The notes below the pieces were generated by a model. That model did not search any database. It was not told the DNA's origin and was given only the letters and a program-made list of their open reading frames with translations. Positions 1-11,400 of a stretch of DNA of 64,000 bases are shown here, piece after piece. Source of the stretch: Eimeria necatrix. Taxonomy: Eukaryota; Apicomplexa; Conoidasida; Eucoccidiorida; Eimeriidae. The stretch is from contig NW_013654618.1 of assembly GCF_000499385.1 (NCBI RefSeq), positions 124,001 to 188,000 on the forward strand, written 5' to 3'. Within the stretch, counting starts at the first letter, position 1, and every line of letters begins with the position of its first letter. A program made the translations under genes and the position numbers.

Positions 1-2242
1 ACACGAGAATACCAGAGCAAAAGCTACTAATACAAATAAAGACGCGTTCGCAAGTACGAAAGTAGCCGCTGCTCCGCCCGACCATCCCTAGTAAGGCTGG
101 CATGCCCGCTTAAAGACGATTTTCCCACCAGCCAGGGGGCAAACAGAAGATATTTTCCGATGCATTGTAACAAATTTGCGGTCTTGAAGGTAACGAGGAA
201 AACATACAAGTACCCCACACCCCGGGGCAGCACGCCTATGATTATTCCATCGTGGCAATGCCAAAATCAGATGCCTCGACAGAACTTGCCTTTTCCAGCT
301 CATTGATTGCAAGAAGACGCACGTGCGATGGCCCGACTGCAGGTTTTTCTTTTCAGTTCTTTCGAGGCCTAGAGTGCTTGGATCCCAACAGAGCCTCCAT
401 AATAGCCAACTCAGCCCCACGTGGGGCGTGATGCACCCCGCAACCGAACCTTCTCTGGGGCTTTAAAGTTCGGTTTGTAGAATCGAGCTCGATGCATTTC
501 CTCATTCTGAGCGTACAAATGTTTTTCATGCGTTTGTTTAGCAGGTGAAGATCCTGATGCTACATTCTTCGTCTTAACCTGAGTCTTTTTTCCACGGAGT
601 TGCCTGGGCTTGGTATAGTGGGATTTCCTAGAGTATATCTCTACAATTTATGTGATGAAGTGCTAGCAGAGGAACATACTGCGTATTTAGGCGGTCTTGT
701 AGTTTTTCTTTGCGTATGACGAGGCCCTACAATACTTTTTGTTACGCCTTCCGTAGGTGGGTTCCGAATATATCCTGGGATGTAGTTCAAGCATTACGTT
801 TTCAACCAGTTTTAGGTCTGGATTTATTCGTCGCTCAATCGCCTTCCATTTTCCAGGACATTCGGGTATTTCGTGCTGTTTCTCTCCTCTTTTGACTAAT
901 GGTAGCTTGGCAGGCGCAAACCATAATAGATTGGCTTGTAAACATGCCGAGGTGTAGTGCTTCCAAAGACTCCAGTGCCTTCGTCTTACCATCTTTGTGA
1001 TGCAAGAGCCTAGACTTGCTCTCAAAGAGCCACCAAATACCAGAAAGCGCAGCCCAGGTAGAATTTCAACGGAACAAGACAAGTTGCATTAGAAGATCGC
1101 CCGGCTAACGGCATAATGCAGGCGCTTGATAACGGGTGATTGGCTCGCAGGGTGATAATGTGCAAGGAGACAGCGTAACAACGATATACGGGGACCACTC
1201 TGCGTTCCCAAACATTGTTCTCAGCGTAGCGCTCACAGAAGGCCCGTAGGGAAGTTTCAAGCAACCCTTAAACATAATTCGTGCTTAAGCCATTTCCCAG
1301 CTCACGCGGTCTCTCTGGGAATGCTCCCATATTTCCACTCTATGCACTTATTTGGTTACACCGGGGACCATACCATCTGCCAAATACATTGCGGAGACTG
1401 CCAGACCAACTCATTCACGAATAAGCCTTCCAAGCGCTGAAGGCCGTCTCGTAGGAAAACCTCTGTGACCTCCGTATGTTTCTTCCGTATTTCGCCGGGT
1501 CGTAACCCTACAGTGTTCCAAACACCAACTTCAGTGTTTTTCAAGGCCTGAAACGCACTTTAGGCTAACATTGTCAACGGTTTCGGCATATCCTGCGTAG
1601 TGGGGCACTGCATCTCACCACAGCAAATGTATGTCAAGGTATCTAGCTTGGTGGACCATGCTGCGTTTCTCCAGAGCAGCATTCCATCAAAGGCGTTAGC
1701 CAGCGTCAGTGAAATATAGGGTGCCTTTTAGCGTGGTTTTGAAACCTCCAAAGCAGGCGGCTGCTTTGGTGATTTAGTGCATCAGAGCTTCCACCTCTTT
1801 CGTAGAATGATTACTGCCCACTTTCTTTGTCTAGAAGCAACTAATGCCGTCTACCAATGTTTACAACCCCTGAACCCGTTCTTAGCAATTAAAAATTAGC
1901 AGTGTTGAACTTTATCTTGTGTTGCTTGCATGTCCCTTCGAGTCTTACAAAGACTTCGAACTGGTTGGCTCCCGAAAGATGTTTAGAGCTTGTTGAGCTC
2001 CCCCTTCTGTGTATTGTGCAGCTTCTGTAGACATACAGCTCATACGCGTCAGCTCTGTATGTACGTGAGCAATTGTCTGCTTGACAACGCACAGTGCTGG
2101 CTCTGCACTGTTCCATCTGTTCACAGGACGTCTCCCTGGCTTTACTCATTTTGTCATGCAGTGTGCCACAATGCACACTGATTTCTGTCTTTCATGCGCC
2201 TATTTAAGGCATTACAATCTATTGCAAGTTTATTATTGCTTT
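1..2242. other. Gene-poor stretch, no supported gene
   Basis: No reading frame here shows a recognisable family or a convincing exon chain. Short open frames on the minus strand (687-1082, 1022-1264, 1889-2176) lie on the side where the integrase part would be expected if the reverse transcriptase relic at 2243-2687 once continued. Their translations are too degraded for me to assign. Confidence 0.5.
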
Positions 2243-2687
2243 TTATTCTGCTGTATTGTATAGTTCAGTTCGTGCCAATGGATTCGCCCTATCTGTATTT
2301 ACACGCAAGTGTTTAGGGGGGTTCATAACTTGGCTGAGGAACCCGATGGGCTTGCCGGTTTGGTCGAGAACCCCCAGATGACGTAGCCTGAAGCATTGGT
2401 GTAAGATACAATGGCGGCGAGGTGGTGGGTGTCTGTAGTGTGATATATGAACTACGCGCTGCTTAAGCTGCTGCATCGCCTGTTTGTGAGCTTCTGTCCA
2501 TTGAAATGGAGAAATTCTTACGAGCGGGGCTAACAAGCGGGCGTGCGACCTCAGCGTAATCCGGCCCCATCAGCATACGGCAATAGTTTACTGTACCTAG
2601 GAACTGCTGCACTTCTGCCTCGCTCTTCAAGATGTCCGCACGCTGAACGAGCGCAGGTAGTAAGGAACCAAGGCAATTTATAGGCAA
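2243..2687 (-). pseudogene. Decayed Ty3/gypsy-like reverse transcriptase-RNase H fragment
   Basis: Two overlapping minus-strand frames together resemble the end of a reverse transcriptase and the start of the RNase H domain of a Ty3/gypsy-type LTR retroelement. The first (2687-2463) carries the connection motif QQFLGTVNYCRML. The second (2536-2243) carries FQWTEAHKQAMQQLKQ, then a degraded RNase H core ending with PIGFLSQVMNPPKH. The frame change between them, stops in the flanks and a missing DAS-type motif where the RNase H active site should lie show it is dead. No LTRs or primer-binding site were found. Ty3/gypsy-type elements are known in Eimeria genomes. The fragment is short, so the exact clade is not resolved. 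Confidence 0.75.
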
Positions 2688-3316
2688 GATGATATGCCTA
2701 AAATAGAAGTGCCTGTGAATACCCTAAGATTGGGACTGGCGATGACGGCGGCACCGGTGAGGGGCACCGCCCCAACCGAGTCATGGGAGTCAGGACTATG
2801 ATTCTCGGCTTTTAAGAAAGTTCGGTCGACAGACTCGAACGGTGACGGGTTATTGATTATTTTGGTGTTGTTTTATGAGATATGTGTCAAGGGTAGAGGA
2901 TTTGTCTGAAGGACGCTCAACTCGTGCGCCAGGAAGTAACGTAGTAGCAACAGAGAACGATATGCACTCCACTTGAGCCACCAGGGTTTTTAGAAGTACA
3001 GTTAGTTATTCAGCGAGTGAGCGTGTTCAGGGAAATTCTTCCAGAAAAGCCCCCCAATACAGCACGAACGGGCTCACTGCTGCCAATACGTATACACCTA
3101 AGTTCTTTCCTTTGAGTAACATCCCGACGAATCGTACAAGCTGTCCTTCATTCCACATTATCAGCCTCACGGCACATTCCAAGTCCCTTTTGGTCCCTGA
3201 GAGACTATAAAAAGTCTGTTATCCGGCTCTGAATCCCTAAGGTGAGTCGGCTTCTCTGCAACTCTGTCAGCCCCAAAATATTGACAGGCGGCTGGTACTC
3301 ATACCTGGATGGCGCC

Positions 3317-3367
3317 AGCCGGTTGGCGCTCATAGCCGGCTGGCGCTCATAGCCAGTTGGCTCTATA
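3317..3367. repeat. 17-bp tandem repeat, three copies
   Basis: Three consecutive 17-bp units start at 3317, 3334 and 3351. The first two differ at one base (AGCCGGTTGGCGCTCAT versus AGCCGGCTGGCGCTCAT), and the third is more diverged. It lies in non-coding DNA. Confidence 0.75.
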
Positions 3368-3504
3368 TCTTGCTTAGTTGATCTAGATACTAATATTACG
3401 TTATATTGTGTTCGTTCCACTTAATAGGTCACTACAGGCTTACTATAGACTCGCTGGCGAACCACTCCTACAACCACCTCTTCGCTCACTGTTATTCTAT
3501 ACGT

Positions 3505-3671
3505 TGTGCAGAACTCACGCAGTGATTCCTTTTCAATCCACTCTTTTTTCACTTGGATTTATGGTGCTCTCGAGACACATCCATTGGACGGTAAACTTGT
3601 TGAGGTACTTCACTAGCAAAGACGCCTTTTGTCTCTCCTCCAACCGCTCGTAAGGGAACCGTATTTCGGAC
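3505..3671. repeat. Copy 1 of a 165-bp direct duplication
   Basis: This block recurs at 3941-4107 with a constant offset of 436 bp and no net insertion or deletion, differing only by scattered substitutions. Shared landmarks are TGTGCAGAACTCA at the left edge, GGATTTATGGTGCTCTCGAG in the middle and GGGAACCGTATTTCGGAC at the right edge. The minus-strand translation (3754-3533) is open, but the protein is not recognised. It may be a piece of a mobile element. Confidence 0.85.
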
Positions 3672-3940
3672 TCTCCCTCCAAAATTCCTTCTGCCGCGCA
3701 CATCCACCTGCTTTTACGGCTTCTCACTCCCTTAGCTTGCAGCCCCTTGAGCAACTATCGCTGGTGATATACTGGAGTTACCAGGCCCTGGACAACACAG
3801 ATGGGAGCTGCTGTCCCGTTGCCGCCGGGGAGTGCTCATGGTGCGGTTGACGTCTCGGCTTTTTATGCAGAATTTCGATTCGAGATAGAACTTTCGCTGT
3901 ATATTCATGAGCTCTGTGTACTGGAGATAAGCTGCCTGCC

Positions 3941-4107
3941 TGTGCAGAACTCAGGCAGTGATTCCTTTTCAATCAATTCTTTTTTCATTTGGATTTATGG
4001 TGCTCTCGAGACACATCAATTGGACGGGAAACTTGTTGAGGTACTTTACTAGCAAAAACGCCCTTTGGCTCTCCTCCAACCGCTCTTAAGGGAACCGTAT
4101 TTCGGAC
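3941..4107. repeat. Copy 2 of a 165-bp direct duplication
   Basis: Second copy of the block at 3505-3671, in the same orientation, with 269 bp of unrelated sequence between the copies. The substitutions look random with respect to codon position, so neither copy appears to be under coding constraint. Confidence 0.85.
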
Positions 4108-5421
4108 CCCCACTCCCCCCGCCTGTCTTGAGCAGTGTAGTGGTCCATTACTTCATTGCATAGCTGGAACGTACATGCCTAACTATTTCGGAGGCCCTGA
4201 AACGCTAATTCTGCACTTGCTTATTCTGGAAGCTCAGTAACCCTTCATAGTAGCTTAACTGTAGTGCTGAGCTGTTGTGAGCTGAGAATAGCCTCCTGGT
4301 GCTAATAGGCGAGTGCGAACCGCTCCTATTAGCGTCACAATCAGCAAACAAACAAACGGGCAAACATCCTAGTTCTTATTTTTGTTCTGTCATTACTTCA
4401 AAGGGACCAGCTGCACCTCTTGGCTTGGTGAGCGTGCCACTGCTGGCTGTACCGGTGGCACGGTCAGCCCTGAATCCTGGTCCATATGCGGAGCACCGTA
4501 GTACAGTGTGTGACACGTGCTGAGTTTCTTTAGCTAACACTTCTGTAACTATGCTTTATATTTATAATACGACATATTGCAACATTTGGAGGTTATTCCT
4601 GCGCAATACTGTAGTGCGATGGACAACGCTTGCGTTGCTTCATGACTGCGTTCGTGTCGTGCATAGCACTACAATGTCGCACTGGCACAACCTCATAAGG
4701 CGCAACAATTAATATCCCCAAAGGGTGAACCATTAATAGAAAGTTTATAGCTCGAGAAATCTTGCTTTTACAGGAGGCTTAGCTCAGGATGTTTGGCTGC
4801 AAGGCCAGGGATTTGGGCTAACAGTGTCACCGGGTGCAACGTCCGGGCATACCGAGGGACTCCAAAGACCTCGGAGAGGCCTGAAAAAAAAAACAGATTT
4901 GATTCCTTTGCTTTTTGAGGGTCTATTTGGGCTCCGTGACCCTACTTGGGTCTGAACGTACTTCAGGAGCGAGGAGACTAATCACGTGGGAGTGAGGCGA
5001 GGCCGTGCTCAGTACAGGCTTACTTGAGTGCTCACCTCTACGGCACCCATGGTGCCGTAAAAAGGTATTCACATATATATATCGGCCCAAATGCCGGGGA
5101 GCTGTTAAGATAAACATAACTTAAAAACGATTTCCGAGTGGCAGAGCTCTGTTGCACACACTTTGTCAGCCAGCCCCTACCATTGTACCGGCTTCTTCAC
5201 GTCCTCGGCTGCTGACGAGGTCTGGCAAACTGCAACAACTTGTCTTCATTTTCTTTAATCATCCATATATATGGTTCTTTCCGACAGCTGTTTGCGGCTT
5301 TACCGCTGAATTATAGCACCCAGAGCTACGCAATTAAGCCCTGAGCTTCGAGTGAGACATACCACCCAACCATGCATGACCGCAGGGTGTCTGGCAGAAA
5401 ACTGGAATTCACTGTGCCACC
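4108..5421. other. Intergenic DNA upstream of the CC2D2A-like gene
   Basis: About 1.3 kb without a supported gene. It contains a poly-A run at 4885-4894, a short ATATATAT tract near 5072, and presumably the promoter of the gene starting at 5422. No specific promoter motif could be identified. Confidence 0.5.
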
Positions 5422-8400
5422 ATGGACTCAAATCACGAGGACGTCTCGCAACTACGAGGCCCTGCAAAGCAAAACCCGAACGAGGATCTTCTTGGGGACA
5501 GAGCGAGCGAGCCTGACGAGGGTGAAGAAGGGATAGTCGAGGAGCCCAAAGGCGTTCAGCTCTTTGACTTTGACGCATACGGGAGAAGAGTTGGAAAGCA
5601 GAAAGTCAGACATCAGTGCTGCTTAAAGACACTAGCATGCTCTACTCAAAGATAAGCCGCCTTTGCTGGCTAGTGTCATAGACAGCAAAAGCGGTCCATT
5701 TGTCCTCATCCGAGCTAACATCGTTGCATTTCAGTAGCTCGCTTGCTTGTAACAGTTGCTCAGCGCGTGGCTTTACGTCGAACCTGCCAGCGCAGTTTTG
5801 CGCATATGCACGCAGCCAAAAAGTAAGTTGTGGTTAGCTCCCATTCCCATGGAACCACACACAGTCTGCGCAGAATTGTGTTTTACCTCAGTATCAAGCC
5901 ACGTTTGGGAGCTCGACTGAAAGCAGCAGCAGTGAAAGCAGTAGTAGTTCAGAAAGCAGCAGCACAACGAGTAGCAGCAGCAGTGAGAGCTCGGGAACTT
6001 TTGAATTTGACGATGAAGACTTTGACGAAATTGACCGAGTGAGTTGCTACGTAGCCACAAGCCAATTTATATAAGGCGGGCAGAGGGTAGACAGCTTGCG
6101 CCTACAGAACCCTTTGAATGGCACATCCTGACCCTGAATTTTTTCTGGACGGAATATGTAGCGTGATTGTAGCTGTTCTTAAATCCCACTGGACAGAACA
6201 TGTGTCAGGCTTTCTTCCAGGGACAAATTCTGTAAATTTTTGTCCTACTCATTTCAGCTTCGACGGGACCGCCGATCGAAGGCGCTTGATCCCATGGATC
6301 GGCGACGAATGTGGGAGTCATCGTTTTTCATAAACTCCTTTATGAACCTCGAAACGAAGGACCAGTACTTCTTTTACTCAATTACTTTTGGCCACGTTAA
6401 CAGGTGTGCTTTGAGATGCATACATTCATTTCTCGTTTTAAAGCGCTCATAGCAAGCTTCTCAGCTTAGTGCATGTGCATATTTCGCGCCCAGCACTGTG
6501 CACCCCTTGCTGTGCTGCATGCGACTCCCGACAAGTAAATTGCGTGGCCATTTTTTGCGTAGCTCACTTTATGTATTCATGCTGCTTCAGAAAGAGAGTT
6601 ATTCGTGGCTCGCTACGCCGCCGTTTTCTGTACACTCCAGGCTATAGATTGGGTCCGGGAGAATACCGCCCTCTTGCTGCGCCGCTGGTGGTCTGGCCGC
6701 TGAAAGTCTTTTTGCTTCCGTATAACCAGCTTCACAATTTTTGCATTACAGTAGAGCAGTGGAAAATTAGTGACTTCTCATTCAACAGCCTGTACGCATC
6801 TGCACGCCTTACCCTGAAGGAAATAATTGACATGGAGCCGGAGTTTCAGCTTCTTCTGAAGCGCAGACTCCCGGGCAGTAAACGTAGCTATGAAGTGCAC
6901 AAGATGAGAGTGAGCGTTTCTACCCTTTCAAGTAAAGGCTAAGGGAGAAAGTTGGTTGGTTATTATGCCATTAGGTGAAGGTCTTTAGTGAGAAAGTCAC
7001 AATGGGCGGATGTACAGTTGCCGCACGGACGCACAACGCGGTTTCTGCTAACTACACAATTGTTTACAGGTATCTCTACAGCTAAATGAAGTCTTTGACG
7101 TCGACATGGTGTTTGACAGCTGGTGGTTCCTACCGGACAAGAAAATGCCGCTCAAGCTTCAGCGCCACGCAAAAGCTCTGTCTCTCAACGTTCCTATTCA
7201 AGGAAGGTACACAATTGGCTTACACTAACGGCGACGCATGACTGTCAGCTATGCTCTTCTGTTCCCTCGGCCGTCCCAAACATTCTAAGGGATCGACTCG
7301 AGGCTCCAATGTGTTTTGTTTTAGATCTCTACGACGTGCCGTATCCAGAACTCACACAAGCACGAGCAATTATTGGTCCTACGCTGGATTCTTCTCTTTT
7401 CGCGGCACACTACCATCTTTGAGCAATCAATACATTGTCGTGACAGTGAGGCAATTCTTTTAGGGTCATATATTGCTTCCTCACTAATTTTGCCTCAGTT
7501 GCGAAGGACTCTGCATGAGGACTAGCACTACTGCAGGAGTCGCTTACTGGAAAGCTGTTGTCATCGTGCGAGCATTTTGTGATAATAGGTGGCGTGCCAG
7601 TTTGAACACCAGTGGTACAGGCCACCACTACAGCTCGGGGTTTGCATTATGTCACTGAAGTCCGTTACGACGTATCCACTTTTTAGGTAAGCCCCTTAGC
7701 AAGTCTTTGCTTCTGTTGCATGTCTGGTGTCTCCGTAAAAGTTTGCTACTCACCACTTTTGAGGTTCGAACCCAGACGATTTCCTCATGAGGAGCCTAGC
7801 AGCGCTGAGAATCGGAAGCTTTTTTTTTGCTTGCAGAGGTGTCGTCAAGAAGCTAACGACGAATCCCAAAAAATTTCAACAAGGCGAAATAATTGGAAAT
7901 ATAAGATGTTTCGTTCGGTCTGTCGGGGTTTTGGGCTATGAGAACGTACCTTTTCGACCAATGCAGACAGTGGCAGGTACCGCTCTTGTTACTCAACTAA
8001 ACTTGAAGGAACAGTATCTTGTTGTGAGGTAAGCTACTTTGACCCCAGCCGCACCCCAGTTCGCGAGTGGCTTCAGGCACAACAATGAACATCCTGCATG
8101 GCGCTGTCTGTGTACTTTTATTAGAGTATTCAAATGCGAGAATCTTCCAGTAGCCAATGCGGACTCCTTTAGTTCCAACCCGATGGTAAAGGTACGTTAT
8201 TTTCCAAGGGGGAGTGCCATCTTGCTTAGAAATTAGGAGTGGTGGCTTCAATCCCTTGTGATGAAAGGCTTACTAGTTTTCACTATTTTCTGGAATTGCT
8301 TGATTTATCTAATTGCACGATGGCTTGCTCCTTGTTTAGGTGAAATGGGATGGAATGGTTAATGAGGGGGCGAGGAGAGAAAACACGCTCCGCCCAGTGT

Positions 8401-11400
8401 TCAACCAAAGCTTTTACTTTCCAGTGAGACTCTTAGATCCGCGGGAACGAACGAGTCCTCTTTTTCGGAAGGTACGTTTTACTCACTCTCGGTTTTGGCA
8501 GTGAGTTCGTGATTGCTGGCACCTAGAAACACGTGAGCCTTCCCGTCACTGGCCGGATTTAGACGCCATCGCACTTCCGCACAGTGGGGTAGCTGATCTC
8601 CGAGAAATGAGGCATAATCGCTATATTATTTTTGGTCAACTTGTGATTACGCGCAGTAGTAGCAGACGTGTTGAGCAAGTTTTTCCCCGCCGGAGTTTGT
8701 GCGTTTGCGGTGCAGTATACACTGCCTTTAGATTTGTTCGCGAAGGGCCAGTTGTCCTTCGAGGTCTGGGATTCAGACGACACAACGTCTGACTTTCTTG
8801 GAGGGGCGGACATAAGTCTTCATCTTCTTTGGAAAGAAGGCCAGCGCGACACAAGGAGCCTTGCTGTGGTGAGACGGCGCGGAGCACATTGAGATATTGT
8901 GGCTTGCCACTTGTGTTTGCTGACTATATACGGCGAGATACTTCTAGTGTCAGAAGATGCCAGCTGGTTTCGGCAAGACAGAAGTTGGCTTTCTTGTGCA
9001 ATGGCTCCAGGGAGTTGAAGAAAGTGACGAAAAGACTCGGTTACCTGACGGCAGGCCGGCTGAGTTTGCAAATAGGGACGCTTCTGACTATTCAGGATTT
9101 GGCGAGACTGTATTGCCAGAAGATGACAGAGTTGTGGTGCCCCCTTATGAGTGGCCGTACGAAACTTTAGTGCTGAAGAGAGTGCTTGGTGAGCGATGAA
9201 CGTATGTGCAACAAACTTCCTGGACGATATGGCAGCGACAGAAAATCGGTCCTTGTTTGGGTTTGTAGAGCTCGTGCTTCCTGTGCACTTTGTTTGCTTT
9301 CAAGAGCTCAAAGGATCTACTTTGCCTCAAGTCAGTGGCGAGAAAAGTCTGCTATGGTGTGAAGTGTTCTTCATTCCACCGATGCCTGAAGATGTTGACA
9401 TGCCTCCACAGCCCATCGTAAGCATTCACGGAACAACACCGCACTGGTAGAACGCTGGTTCATATAATTAGGGAGACAAGGTGGCCGATGTACAGCTGGT
9501 GTTGCACAAGGTTTAGGCACTGAGTGGATTTCTTCAGTCATCCGTAACATGCTGTTTACATATGCGAGGGCCGCCTTTTTCTTCCCATATTTTACTCCTG
9601 CTTGCTTTTGGTATTTGCGCACTTAGGTGAAAAACTCAAACGACATCTGGATGCAGGTAGAGCGCCGGTGGAATAAAGATTTCAGACGGTGGCAAAAAAT
9701 GTATTTGCAGTGGTTTCCCGAGGCTCCGAAAGAGAGACGGTTTGTCAGCGTTGCGGAACATGCCCAGAGCCGCTTGATATTCCCACTGCCGTCATTTGTG
9801 GTGCCAATTGCCGTGCCAGCACAGCTGGCTGTGGAAGGAGAGCTGTTGCATTGGCTGAGCAACATCTCGTACCTGTTTTCACCGAAGCAGCTGCGCGAAG
9901 GCGAGTTCCAGAGGTGGCAGAGTCCTGCCTCTCTTCTCACTACCCGAAGGGGCGGCGTGAATGACCACGCCGTCCTACTGTGCAGCTGCCTTCTCGGTCT
10001 GGACTATGACGCATACGTTTGCAAAGGCGAGCCGAAAGTTTCTTAAGAAGTTTTACCAGTGTGGCAAAGGGCGAAATCATTCTACCCAAGCACCGTGGAA
10101 CAGGCACACGCTTTTGGCCCTCCACCGCTTCATTATTTTGTATTGGCCGTTACAGCAGCCCTAGAACTCCGTGGCAATTTGCCATTTGGAGGCACCAGCA
10201 TTCCGCTTCAGCATTCCGCCGGCCGAAAGTAAGCTTACATTTGAGAGCGTTATTTCGGCGAGTGGGAGCCAGTTTGCTCGGTTTGTCTTTCGCAGGCACC
10301 ATCGATGGATATGCTACTGATCATGCATGGGTCATGACTCGTCATGCTGGTGGATGGATAGTGTTTTGGGAGCCAACGAATCGTAAACGCTACTGCCTCC
10401 CATACAGGTAATTCGATATCTGTGAGGACCCCCTCCATAGCATTCTGCCCACACCAAGCTTGGACTACTGAGTTTCGAGTCTCTGTCAGGGCTCCGGAAT
10501 GTCTCGCCATGCTTCTAAGTTTTTGCTGTCTCAACTAATTCTCAGGTGGGGTTATCCATCGAAAGGACCGCCGGAGAACTTTCAGCCGAAGGTGAGCCGC
10601 GTTAACTGTCGGGCCACATTGTGCAAAGGTCAACTCATTATATTGATTCGCCACTCCGCTACGGTTAGAACTGGTTCTTCCTAACGTGTGGTGGGGTATT
10701 TAACTGGGTTGCAGGAACCACTAGAAGATGCTGCTGAAAAGTATTGGGAAGGGACATATCTGGAAGAATGGTTCTCGTGGATTGAGGTTAGTTTTGATGC
10801 AAGCGACTTGTAGTGGCCTTGAGCTCAAGGCTTGTTGGTTTCTTCCGTTGGGTTTGCGTTGGGTTTCAGCACAGCGCAGGTGATATCTGACTAAAGATGC
10901 TGCATCTCCCGTTACTGTGGACAAGTACATTGCGTGACAGTTTCTTCACAGCTTTAGCCCGCGCCAACAGCATGCCCCTGCTCCAAGAGCAGAATCTGTT
11001 GTACAAGCAGACTATCCCCGTTTTCATGGACTAAAGCTGTGAAGTAGTCAAGAAAACGGTTATCTGAGTTTTTACATGCTAACACCTCGCTTTTGTATTT
11101 CCTGCAGTCCCAAGCAGCAGCTGCTGCTGATGCGGCCCGCTTGGCGGCAGAGGGTGCAACAGTCCCAGACTCTGAAATTTGGGGAGAAGATGTAGCGCCA
11201 GATGAAAGGCTAGACCCAGATGCGGTCATGCTGGAGGAAGGTGGCACATTTACAGAACAAAACAGCCCCGAAAAGTCTAAACGGGTTGTTCCAAAGCTTG
11301 ATAAGACTGAGTTGAGAAAAATGATGCAGGAACAGCTAGATAAACTTCCCATCACTCCTTTTAAGGTTCGTTGCCTGTGCGGCACTATTTGCTAAGGCGA

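Noticed and set aside
7740..7790. tRNA T-arm-like GGTTCGAACCC near 7759
   Set aside because: No matching acceptor stem or anticodon arm upstream; it lies in an intron of the CC2D2A-like gene.
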